Below are positions 9,693-17,085 of a DNA stretch of 64,000 nucleotides, in pieces. This DNA comes from Labrys wisconsinensis (GTDB lineage Bacteria; Pseudomonadota; Alphaproteobacteria; Rhizobiales; Labraceae): assembly GCF_030814995.1 (NCBI RefSeq), contig NZ_JAUSVX010000020.1, positions 85,660-149,659 of the forward strand, read 5' to 3'. Each line of letters begins with the position of its first letter. Position 1 is the first letter of the stretch. The notes below the pieces were generated by a model. That model searched no databases. It saw only the letters and a program-made list of their open reading frames with translations, and was not told where the DNA came from. The position numbers and the translations under genes are program-made.

Positions 9693-11507
9693 ATGCCCTC
9701 CAGCCTCGCCAAGCCGAACCGCCCCGTCTTCACCGATCTCGACGGCCTGGCCGCGATGGCCGGGGAGGGGGATGCGTTCGGCGTCGGCGGCCATCATTTC
9801 GCCCGGCTGCCGCTGGCGCTGCTGCGCGCCATCGCCCGGCGCGGGACACTGGATCTCCACTACGTCTCCTGGGCCGGCGGGCTGCCGCTGGAGCTGCTGC
9901 TCGAGGCCGGGGCGGTGGCCGAGATCGACATCTGCTTCTCCAGCCTCGACATTTTCGGCCTGCCGCCGCGCTTTCGCCGGGCGGCCGAGACCGGCGCGGT
10001 GCCGGTGCGCGACTGGACGGCGCTTGCCATGATCCAGGCCCTGCGCGCGGCCCAGCAGAACCTGCCGAGCCTGCCGTTCCAGCTGCCCGAGGGCTCGGAC
10101 ATGGCCGCGCGCATTCCCGGCGCGCGGCTGGCGGTCGATCCGATCACCGGCGATCCCGTCGGCGCGGCGCCGGCGCTGCGGCTCGACACGGTGGTGCTGC
10201 ACGCCCAGCGCGCCGACGCGAGCGGCAATGTCCAGATCCTCGGCCCACGCGCCCTCGACCTCGCCATGGTCGGCGCCGCGCGGCGGGTGCTGGTCACGGT
10301 GGAGGAGATCGTGCCGGTGGGGGTGCTGGCCGCCGCCGGGCGCCAGAGCGTGCTGACGCGCAACCAGGTGAGCGCCATCGCCTGCGTGCCGGGGGGCGCC
10401 TGGCCGGCCTCCTGCCTGCCGTTCTACGTCACGGACTATGCGGCGCTGGCCGCGGCCTTCGCGGCGCCGGATACGCGGCTCGAGGCGGCCTTCGCGCCGC
10501 CGGAAACGGGCGTGCCGCAGCACCTGCGGCAGGCCGCCGGCGTGACGGCCGCGACCGTTGCCGCGCTCGCCGCGCCGGCGGTGCACCCGGAGGGCGGCTC
10601 GCCCTCGGTCGACGAGATCATGGCCGTGTCGCTCGCCGGGCTGCTTGGTGATGACAGCGTCGCCAGCGCCGGGGCGGTGTCGCCGCTCGCCAACGTCGCC
10701 TATCGCCTGGCCAAGGCGACGCATGCGCCCGACATGATCATCGCCACCATGAGCTGCGGCCATCTCGACATCGCGCCCAGCCCGATGCTGCTGTCGCTGA
10801 TCGAGACGCTGGACGGGGAGACCGCCGCCGCCCATGCCGGCGGCGACGACACCTACTCCACCTATTACCAGGCCGGCGCCGTGACGCACGAGATCGTGGC
10901 GGCGGCGCAGGTCGACCGGCTGGGGCGAGCCAACACGCTGGAGCTGGTGAAGCCCGGCGGCGGCACGGTGCGCCTGCCGGGGCAGGGCGGCATGGCCGAC
11001 GTCGCCAACATGCACCGCGACTACATCCTCTACGTGCCGCGCCATTCGCCGCTCTCCCTGGTCGAGCGGGTGACGGTGGCGAGCTCGGCCCGCGGCCTGC
11101 TCACGCCGGCGGAGCGCTGGCCGCACGGCTACCGCACGGGCCATGCGGCGGTGCTCACGGATCTCTGCGTGTTCCGCCTGGACCCGGCGACGTGCGAGCT
11201 GATCGTCCTGTCGACGATGCCGGGCGTGACGCGCGAGCGCATCGTCGAGGCCACCGGCTTTCCCGTGGCCTTCGATCCCCATTGCAGTATCGTGCCGCCG
11301 CCGAAGCCGGAGGCGCTCGACATGCTGCGCCGGCGCATCGACCCGCTCGGCCTCCGGCGGCTGGAATTCGTCAGCGCCCGGGAGCGCGGCGCGCTGATCG
11401 CCGAGATCCTCGCGGCGGACCGGCAGGCGGTGGACGAATGCATCGCGCGGCAGCGCATGAGGGCGCCGGACGGCGCTCGGGATCGGCAGGACGGGAGCCC
11501 GCCATGA
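9693..11507 (+). CDS. Fused two-domain CoA-transferase-fold protein (GctA+GctB / IpdA+IpdB like)
   Basis: A 604-residue protein joining what are usually two subunits of a class I CoA-transferase. Residues about 15-270 resemble GctA/IpdA (GVGGHHFARLP, YVSWAGGLPLELL, LRLDTVVLHAQRADASGNV); from about 305 on it resembles GctB/IpdB (SVDEIMAVSLAGLL, AVSPLANVAYRLAK, PGQGGMADVAN, VLTDLCVFRLD). In glutaconate CoA-transferase the B-subunit nucleophile is a Glu in a VESG context; the matching stretch here reads IIATMSCGHLD with no Glu, which recalls IpdB-type ring-opening hydrolases rather than transferases. That comparison is from memory and needs an alignment. It directly precedes the aldolase gene (ATGA overlap), and before insertion of the MITE was probably only three bases from the mutarotase-like gene. 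Confidence 0.8.
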   Translation: MPSSLAKPNRPVFTDLDGLAAMAGEGDAFGVGGHHFARLPLALLRAIARRGTLDLHYVSWAGGLPLELLLEAGAVAEIDICFSSLDIFGLPPRFRRAAETGAVPVRDWTALAMIQALRAAQQNLPSLPFQLPEGSDMAARIPGARLAVDPITGDPVGAAPALRLDTVVLHAQRADASGNVQILGPRALDLAMVGAARRVLVTVEEIVPVGVLAAAGRQSVLTRNQVSAIACVPGGAWPASCLPFYVTDYAALAAAFAAPDTRLEAAFAPPETGVPQHLRQAAGVTAATVAALAAPAVHPEGGSPSVDEIMAVSLAGLLGDDSVASAGAVSPLANVAYRLAKATHAPDMIIATMSCGHLDIAPSPMLLSLIETLDGETAAAHAGGDDTYSTYYQAGAVTHEIVAAAQVDRLGRANTLELVKPGGGTVRLPGQGGMADVANMHRDYILYVPRHSPLSLVERVTVASSARGLLTPAERWPHGYRTGHAAVLTDLCVFRLDPATCELIVLSTMPGVTRERIVEATGFPVAFDPHCSIVPPPKPEALDMLRRRIDPLGLRRLEFVSARERGALIAEILAADRQAVDECIARQRMRAPDGARDRQDGSPP

Positions 11508-12187
11508 CCATCGACAAGGACCGGATCCTCTTCACCCTCGTGCGCGAGAAGCTGTTCACCGCCGTCATCGGCGACGTCATGGATGCGGCCGGCCTGACGC
11601 GCCAGTTCCTGCCGCCGGAGATCCGGCCGCTCAGGGCGGAGACGGTGCTGGTGGGCCGGGCCATGCCGGTGCTGCAGGCCGACTGCGCCGGCGATGCGGT
11701 CGGCCATCTCGGCCGGGCCGAGCCGTTCGGCCTGATGCTGCGGGCGCTGGACGAGCTCGCGCCGGGCGATGTCTATATCTGCACCGGCGCCTCGCCCCGC
11801 TATGCCCTGTGGGGCGGGCTGATGAGCACCCGCGCCAAGACCCTTGGCGCGGTCGGCGCCGTGCTCGGCGGCTTCCACCGCGACACCCGCGAGATCCTCG
11901 CCCTCGGCTTTCCCGTGTTCTCCACCGGCGGCTATGCCCAGGACCAGCGCCTGCGCGGGCGGGTGGTCGACTATCGCTGCCCCATCGAATTCGCCAATGG
12001 CTGCCGGGTGAGCCCCGGCGACCTGATCGTCGGCGATGTCGACGGCGTGCTCACCGTGCCGGCGGCGCATGTCGGCGCCATCATCGACGCGGCGCTGAAG
12101 AAGGCGGCGAGCGAGCAGGACGTGCGCGGCATGATCGAGCAGGGCGGGCGCACCCAGGATATTTTCGACACGACCGGCGTGATGTAG
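11504..12187 (+). CDS. RraA-family protein, probable 4-hydroxy-4-methyl-2-oxoglutarate/oxaloacetate aldolase type
   Basis: A 227-residue member of the RraA-like fold shared by class II pyruvate aldolases and the RNase E inhibitor. GDVMDAAGLTRQFL at the start, GGLMSTRAKTLGAVG in the middle, GGFHRDTREI with the Arg-Asp pair used for pyruvate and metal binding, and the family signature GDVDGVLTVP all fit. The C-terminal helix rich in Lys/Ala/Glu is usual. ATG at 11504 overlaps the upstream stop by four bases. In a catabolic operon an aldolase or decarboxylase acting on a 4-hydroxy-2-oxoacid is far more likely than RNase E control. It ends the first plus-strand block. Confidence 0.85.
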   Translation: MTIDKDRILFTLVREKLFTAVIGDVMDAAGLTRQFLPPEIRPLRAETVLVGRAMPVLQADCAGDAVGHLGRAEPFGLMLRALDELAPGDVYICTGASPRYALWGGLMSTRAKTLGAVGAVLGGFHRDTREILALGFPVFSTGGYAQDQRLRGRVVDYRCPIEFANGCRVSPGDLIVGDVDGVLTVPAAHVGAIIDAALKKAASEQDVRGMIEQGGRTQDIFDTTGVM

Positions 12188-12207
12188 GCGCCGGCGGGAC
12201 ACCGGGT

Positions 12208-13164
12208 TCAAGGATCGCGCCCGGTCGGGTGCCGGCCGATGCCGACGGCGGCGATCAGGCCGCTCGTCGACGAGCCGGTCTTGTCGTCCTGGCAATCGTT
12301 GCACTCGACCAGCTGGGCGCTGGCGATGTCGTGGATCTCGTTGTGCTGGTGGCTCGAATCCGTGACCCAGCGGCCGGTGAAGGTCATGATGCAGCCGCGA
12401 GTGACCGCTTCGCCCCTCTCGTCGAGATCGTCGATCTGGTCGGCGACCCAGCCGGCGACGCCGCCGATCGCGTCGCCGGCGATGCCGCCGACGGCGGCGC
12501 CGACCAGGAGAGCCGTGGCCAGGATCAGCAGGCAGAGCGCCGCGCCGATGCCGAAGGTCGCAAGGCCGAGCGCGACGCAGATCGCGGCGCCGGCCAGCGC
12601 GCCGGCGATGGCGCCCGCCACCGAGCCGACGGCGCCGCCGATCGCAGCATAGTCGCCGATATGCGAACCGATCTCGCAGTGCAGGGCCTGCAGGCCGGTG
12701 GCGGGATCGACGGTCGCCTCGGCGGGGCCGCCACCGGGCGCGTCGCGGGTGCGGATCTCCTCGACGTCGAGGCCCGCCTGGATCGGGCTGAGCAGCGCCA
12801 GCGACGGTCCGCCCAGGTTGAAGGTCCAGTCATTGTCGTGGAAGGGCGGGATGCCGGAATTCTTGCCGGCGCAGAGCACGCACCCCGACAGGGTGATGGT
12901 GCTCGGGTCCTGGACAAAGAGGCGGTCGAACCAGTTGACGGCCCAGCCGATGAAGAAGCCGAGCACCGCGCCGGCCAGAGCCCCGACCAGGATGGCGGCG
13001 GCGACGATGGCGAAGGCGCCGCCGGCAAGGCCGGCGATGCCGGCCGCCTCCAGGAAGGTCAGGAGCGCGACCAGGGCCGCGCCGCCGAACACCCAGCCGA
13101 GCACGCGGCCCTCACCCGCATCGGCATTGCCCGGTCCGGCGAGGTTGACTGAACAGCCGGCCAT
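12208..13164 (-). CDS. Unrecognised Gly/Ala-rich membrane protein with CxxC motifs
   Basis: A 318-residue protein I do not recognise. Two hydrophobic Gly/Ala-rich blocks (about residues 22-75 and 172-240) look like glycine-zipper membrane hairpins. Between them is a polar stretch starting with GCVLCAGKNSGIPPF (94-98 is GCVLC). After the second block come acidic QIDDLDERGE, then GRWVTDSSHQHNEIHD and VECNDCQDD, a His/Glu/Cys-rich tail that could bind metal. The start Met is followed by Ala-Gly-Cys but there is no Sec signal before that Cys. Only one base separates it from the upstream partner gene on the same strand, which carries the same GCVLC motif. Base composition matches the neighbours, so no sign of recent transfer. 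Confidence 0.8.
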   Translation of the reverse strand: MAGCSVNLAGPGNADAGEGRVLGWVFGGAALVALLTFLEAAGIAGLAGGAFAIVAAAILVGALAGAVLGFFIGWAVNWFDRLFVQDPSTITLSGCVLCAGKNSGIPPFHDNDWTFNLGGPSLALLSPIQAGLDVEEIRTRDAPGGGPAEATVDPATGLQALHCEIGSHIGDYAAIGGAVGSVAGAIAGALAGAAICVALGLATFGIGAALCLLILATALLVGAAVGGIAGDAIGGVAGWVADQIDDLDERGEAVTRGCIMTFTGRWVTDSSHQHNEIHDIASAQLVECNDCQDDKTGSSTSGLIAAVGIGRHPTGRDP

Positions 13165-13165
13165 G

Positions 13166-14335
13166 TCACGGCCCTCCCGTGGTGATCGTCACGGTGACGC
13201 CGCCGCTCGGCACGCCGCCCTGCCAGGCGGTGACGTTGAAATGGCCTGCCGGCCCCGGCCCATCCGGCGCGTCGACGTGCAGAACGACGTCGCGGAACGC
13301 CTCGCCGGGCTGGAAGACGAAGCTCGACGGCGTCACCGTGGCCGGCCAGGTCGGCGCCTTGCCCTTGAACACCACGGCAGGGTCGAATGCCTTGCCGCTG
13401 GCATCGTCATATTCGTAGGAGTCGACGGCGATCTGCACGAGGTGGCAGTCGGTCCTGTCCTTGCGCGGGTCCTGGCCGCGCTGCGCATTGCGGGCGCGGA
13501 GCATCGCGGCATAGGCGGCCTCCGCCGCAAGGCCGGCAAGGGACATCAGGACATAGCCGGCGAGCATGAGGAGGAGGAAGCGCGGCGCCGCCGCCATGTC
13601 GTGCAGCAGCGAATGGTGCAGCATCGGCGAGGCCGTGGCGCCCAGCACGCCCCAGCCCAGGAAGACGCGATGCGGCCGCAGCCATGGTCCGCCGCCTTCC
13701 TTCACCGCCGGGCAGGCACCGGGCGTGCGATTGAAGATGCGGATGGGGCGGTCCACGGGCGAATGGGCGGCGTAGACCTGGGTGTTGTTCCAGCCCAGAT
13801 TGTTGGAAGGGTTGCCGTCGTTGGGATGGGACAGCTCGATCTCGATGCAATAATGGCCCGGCACATCTGGCGTGCGCCATGTCGTGGCGACGGTCGCCGT
13901 TCCCGGCCAGACCGGCACGTCGGCGGCGAGCGTGGCCACGGGGTGGCGGATCTGGCCGCCGGCGCCGAACTCGATCCAGCGGACCGCGACCGCGGTGCCG
14001 TCGGCCGGCTTGTCGCGCGAGGCGTTGTGGACGGTGATCTCGACGTCATATTCGACGCCGGCGGTGAGATCGTAGGTGTATTGCTCGATACCGCCCAGGA
14101 AGATCCGGACGTCGGGATTGTCCCAGGTGACGGGCTGGCCCAGCTGCATCAGCAGGAACTGGTCGTAGATGCAGGGGTCTGGCTTGCGCACGATATGGCC
14201 GGGGATGACGACGCAGGGATCGCCCTCCGGCGTCTTGGGCTCGTCCGCGAGGATGTGGAAGATACGGCACAGCACGCATCCCGGCCATTTGCCGGGACGC
14301 CGGGCCTGGCTGGAGCTTCCGCCGCAGCACGCCAT
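13166..14335 (-). CDS. Unrecognised Ig/CARDB-like protein with one membrane segment and a GCVLC motif
   Basis: A 389-residue protein. Start at 14335 is fixed by a very strong ribosome site (AGGAGGAGG just upstream); the frame stays open far upstream but as antisense noise. Order of parts: Cys-rich N-terminus MACCGG with GCVLC at 19-23; a domain at about 85-190 that reads like a CARDB/COG1361 beta sandwich (VEYDVEITVHNAS, HYCIEIELSHPND, NNLGWNNTQV); a membrane segment at 252-280 (RFLLLMLAGYVLMSLAGLA); and a C-terminal Ig-like part (about 320-388) ending in Thr/Val/Gly-rich strands. It is immediately followed by the Gly-rich membrane protein and preceded by a 49-residue membrane protein. Function unknown; an envelope-associated complex is an inference. 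Confidence 0.78.
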   Translation of the reverse strand: MACCGGSSSQARRPGKWPGCVLCRIFHILADEPKTPEGDPCVVIPGHIVRKPDPCIYDQFLLMQLGQPVTWDNPDVRIFLGGIEQYTYDLTAGVEYDVEITVHNASRDKPADGTAVAVRWIEFGAGGQIRHPVATLAADVPVWPGTATVATTWRTPDVPGHYCIEIELSHPNDGNPSNNLGWNNTQVYAAHSPVDRPIRIFNRTPGACPAVKEGGGPWLRPHRVFLGWGVLGATASPMLHHSLLHDMAAAPRFLLLMLAGYVLMSLAGLAAEAAYAAMLRARNAQRGQDPRKDRTDCHLVQIAVDSYEYDDASGKAFDPAVVFKGKAPTWPATVTPSSFVFQPGEAFRDVVLHVDAPDGPGPAGHFNVTAWQGGVPSGGVTVTITTGGP

Positions 14336-14466
14336 CGCTCCTCCTCCTCTGCCTTCGGGCAGGCCGGCCGGCGCGCAGGACAGGGGCAAGGCCGAGCCTG
14401 AGGGCGGATCGCCGCGCCGGGCGTCCGTCGGCACGTCTCCTGGATCGGCCCCGTTTGCGGCCGGGG

Positions 14467-14616
14467 TCAGGACGGCGGTTTTCGCAGGCGTTTCGCGATG
14501 CTGCGGCGAAACACGATCAGCGCCAGCACGGCCGCGATGACGACGATGTACAGCAGCTCCGTGGAACCATCGCCCCCGTCGGGCGACACGCCGAACCAAC
14601 GCTCGATGAAGTCCAT
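14467..14616 (-). CDS. Small single-pass membrane protein, 49 aa
   Basis: A 49-residue protein: start MDFIERWFGVSPDG, one membrane helix LLYIVVIAAVLALIVF (about 21-36) and a basic tail RRSIAKRLRKPPS. A GGAGG ribosome site precedes the ATG at 14616. The layout (amphipathic N-terminus, one helix, positive C-terminus) is that of a genuine small membrane protein rather than a chance frame. It is 131 bases upstream of, and on the same strand as, the two unrecognised membrane proteins, so it is probably the first gene of that group. I recall similar small proteins in rhizobial genomes but cannot name a family. Confidence 0.72.
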   Translation of the reverse strand: MDFIERWFGVSPDGGDGSTELLYIVVIAAVLALIVFRRSIAKRLRKPPS

Positions 14617-14856
14617 GCCGATCCTCCACGGTCACGCGGCGCTGGGGACGCGCTGTTGACGGGGACGCAGAAGCCATCAGGTCACTGGATCGCCGAACTA
14701 TGCTCTCCTCACGGGCATGACGCAACGTCGGTGTCGCTTGGCGGAGACGACCTGTTCCCGCCGGAACTCCGCCAGCTCGCTGGTGTCGCGGCCTCGCAGG
14801 ACGCGCGCCATCCGCTGCTACATCTCGGCGACTGGGCCCGGACGTGCTACGTCCCA

Positions 14857-14905
14857 AGCAGAGCTTCACGGATCGGAACACGACTCCGATCCGTGAAGCT
14901 CTGCT
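14857..14905. repeat. Perfect 21-bp inverted repeat hairpin
   Basis: AGCAGAGCTTCACGGATCGG+A (14857-14877) is followed by a 7-base loop and its exact complement (14885-14905). It sits about 50 bases upstream of the aminotransferase start, between divergent genes. The tail AACACTTTGAG after the stem is placed like the conserved tails of two other hairpins in the window (18208 and 46295), so it may belong to the same dispersed family. The approximately 240 bp between the small protein gene and this hairpin show no gene. Confidence 0.85.
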
Positions 14906-14953
14906 AACACTTTGAGATTCTGCTTGGCCGTCCGACGCGGAACCCCTTCGCCC

Positions 14954-16132
14954 ATGACCATCGACCTCGTGCGCCTGCGCGCCGAAACGCCGGGCACCGC
15001 CCATCGCATCCACCTCGACAATGCCGGCGCCGGCTTGATGCCGCGGCCGGTGCTGCAGGCGATGACCGGCTATCTCCAGCGCGAGGCGGATATCGGCGGC
15101 TACGAGGCGGCGAACGAGGCGGCGCCGCAGCTCGACGGCGTCTATGACAGCCTCGCCCGGCTGATCGGAGCGGCGCGCGACGAGATCGCCCTCACCGAGA
15201 ACGCCACCGTCGCCTGGCAGATGGCCTTCTACGCCCAGGTCTTCCGCCCCGGCGACCGCATCCTGACCGCGCGGGCCGAATATGCCGCGAACTATGTCGC
15301 CTTCCTGCAGGTCGCCCGGCGCACCGGCGCCGTCGTCGAGGTGATCCCGGACGATGCCGACGGCGTGCTCGACCCCGAAGCCCTGGAGCGGATGATCGAC
15401 GACCGGGTCAGGCTGATCGCCATCACCTGGGTGCCGACCAATGGCGGCCTGGTCAACCCGGCCGCCGCGGTCGGCCGCATCGCCCGCGCCCACGCCATCC
15501 CCTATCTCCTCGACGCCTGCCAGGCGGTCGGCCAGATGCCGGTCGACGTCGCGGCCCTCGGCTGCGACATGCTCTCGGCCACCGGCCGCAAGTTCCTGCG
15601 CGGGCCGCGCGGCACCGGCTTCCTCTATGTCCGCCGCGAGCTGCTGCACCGGCTGGAGCCGCCGATGATCGATCATTTCGCCGCGCCCTGGGTCGCCGCC
15701 GACCGCTACGAGCTCAGGCCCGACGCGCGGCGCTTCGAGACCTGGGAGAACAATTATGCCGCCCGCCTCGGCCTCGGCGTCGCGGTCGACTATGCCCTCG
15801 ACATCGGCCTGGAGGCGATCGAGGCGCGCTGCCGCAGCCTGGCGGAGCGGCTGCGGCAGGGCCTCGGCGCCGTCGCCGGCGTCACCCTGCTCGATCTCGG
15901 GCCTCGTCCCGCCGCCATCGTCTCGTTCTCCGTCGGCGGCGTCGCCGCCGAGAAGATCAAGGGAAGCCTCGCCGCCGCGGGCATCAATGTCAGCACCTCC
16001 AAGCCGTCGAGCACGCTGCTCGATGCCATGGCCCGCCATCTGCCGACGCTCGTGCGCGCCTCGCCGCACTGCTACAACAGCGAGGAGGAGATCGAGGCGG
16101 TGGTGGACGCGGTGCGGACGATCGCCGGCTGA
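14954..16132 (+). CDS. Aminotransferase class V-fold PLP enzyme
   Basis: A 392-residue PLP enzyme of the aminotransferase class V / NifS fold. RIHLDNAGAGLMP at residues 18-30 is the usual opening strand; ALTENATVAWQMAF binds the cofactor phosphate; YLLDACQAVGQMPVDV carries the Asp and Gln that hold the pyridine ring; and SATGRKFLRGPRGTGFLY contains the Schiff-base Lys. It lacks the extended loop with catalytic Cys of cysteine desulfurases, so a lyase, epimerase or desulfurase-like role on an unknown amino acid is possible. The chosen ATG at 14954 follows the hairpin; the longer form from 14912 starts inside the repeat tail. The nitrile hydratase genes follow 39 bases later. Confidence 0.85.
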   Translation: MTIDLVRLRAETPGTAHRIHLDNAGAGLMPRPVLQAMTGYLQREADIGGYEAANEAAPQLDGVYDSLARLIGAARDEIALTENATVAWQMAFYAQVFRPGDRILTARAEYAANYVAFLQVARRTGAVVEVIPDDADGVLDPEALERMIDDRVRLIAITWVPTNGGLVNPAAAVGRIARAHAIPYLLDACQAVGQMPVDVAALGCDMLSATGRKFLRGPRGTGFLYVRRELLHRLEPPMIDHFAAPWVAADRYELRPDARRFETWENNYAARLGLGVAVDYALDIGLEAIEARCRSLAERLRQGLGAVAGVTLLDLGPRPAAIVSFSVGGVAAEKIKGSLAAAGINVSTSKPSSTLLDAMARHLPTLVRASPHCYNSEEEIEAVVDAVRTIAG

Positions 16133-16171
16133 GCCGGCGGGGCGATCCCCGGCAGTGATTCGGAGGCGTGC

Positions 16172-16831
16172 ATGAACGCAGCGCAGGATCTCGGCGGCAT
16201 GATGGGCTTCGGCCCGGTGGCGCCAGAGAAGGACGAGCCGATCTTCCACGCGCCGTGGGAGAAGCGGGCGCTGGCCCTGACGCTGGCCATGGGCGCGACC
16301 GGCAGCTGGCCGCTCGATGCCGGGCGCCATGCCCGCGAGAGCCTGCCGCCGCCGGACTACCTGACCTCGTCCTATTACGAGATCTGGATCAAGGGGCTGA
16401 CCAAGCTGCTCCTGTCCACCGGCCTGGTGTCGATCCACGAGCTCTCCGGCGACAGCGCCATCGGCCCGGGCAAGCCGGTGAAGCGGGTGATCCCGGCGGA
16501 CGAAGTGCCGGCCGCCCTGGCCAGGGGCACGCGCTGCGACCGCGAGGCCACCCGGCCGGCCCGCTTTGCCGTGGGTGATACGGTCCGGTGCAGACATGTC
16601 TATAAGACCGGCCATACCCGCTTGCCGCGCTATCTCTTCGGCCGGCAGGGCGTGATCGCCGGCACGCACGGCATGTTCGTGCTGCCCGACAGCAACGCCC
16701 ATGGCCTCGGCGAGAACCCGGAATGGGTCTATACCGTGCGCTTCACCGGCGCGGAGCTGTGGGGCGAAGGGGCCGACCCGACGCTGACCGTGATGGCGGA
16801 CCTGTGGGAGAGCTATTGTGACCCCGTCTGA
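16172..16831 (+). CDS. nthB: Nitrile hydratase beta subunit
   Basis: A 219-residue protein matching nitrile hydratase beta subunits in length and layout: N-terminal MNAAQDLGGMMGFGPV, then FHAPWEKRALALTLAMG, a helical part ending SYYEIWIKGLTKLL, and the C-terminal SH3-like barrel with FAVGDTVRCRHV, TRLPRYLFGRQGVI and VYTVRFTGAELWG. Nitrile hydratase converts nitriles to amides using a cobalt or iron site held by the alpha subunit. No alpha gene lies upstream or downstream here, which is unusual. Two dominant features fix identity: the MGFGPV start and LPRYLFGRQG. The accessory gene overlaps its end by 14 bases. Confidence 0.93.
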   Translation: MNAAQDLGGMMGFGPVAPEKDEPIFHAPWEKRALALTLAMGATGSWPLDAGRHARESLPPPDYLTSSYYEIWIKGLTKLLLSTGLVSIHELSGDSAIGPGKPVKRVIPADEVPAALARGTRCDREATRPARFAVGDTVRCRHVYKTGHTRLPRYLFGRQGVIAGTHGMFVLPDSNAHGLGENPEWVYTVRFTGAELWGEGADPTLTVMADLWESYCDPV

Positions 16832-17078
16832 AGCCGCGATGCTGCGCGCCGTGCCGGCGATCCCGCGCGACGGCGACAGGCCGGTGTTCCGCGAGCCGTG
16901 GGAGGCGCGGGCCTTCGCCATGACGCTCGCCCTGCACGAGAAGGGCCTGCTCGACTGGCCGGAATGGGCGCAGGCTCTGGGCCGCGAGATCGCCGCGGCC
17001 GGCCCGGACGACGGCTCGGGCTATTACGAGCACTGGCTGGCGGCGCTGGAGAAGCTCGCCGCGGCCAAGGGCCTGTGA
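16818..17078 (+). CDS. Nitrile hydratase accessory protein (metal-insertion type)
   Basis: An 86-residue protein homologous to the N-terminal part of the beta subunit: FREPWEARAFAMTLALHEKG and SGYYEHWLAALEKLAAAKG repeat the pattern seen there. Small accessory proteins of this kind carry cobalt-loaded alpha subunit during maturation. GTG start at 16818 overlaps nthB by 14 bases; an ATG at 16839 would remove only seven residues. Expected order in related genomes is alpha, beta, accessory, so the lack of alpha leaves this protein without its partner in the window. The LacI gene on the opposite strand ends seven bases beyond. Confidence 0.88.
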   Translation: MTPSEAAMLRAVPAIPRDGDRPVFREPWEARAFAMTLALHEKGLLDWPEWAQALGREIAAAGPDDGSGYYEHWLAALEKLAAAKGL

Positions 17079-17085
17079 GCGCGCC

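Noticed and set aside
14336..16921. Very long open minus-strand frame continuing upstream of the Ig/CARDB-like gene
   Set aside because: It runs antisense to the aminotransferase and nitrile hydratase genes, has composition of a GC-rich shadow frame (Arg, Gly, His, Asp repeats), and a strong ribosome site fixes the real start at 14335.
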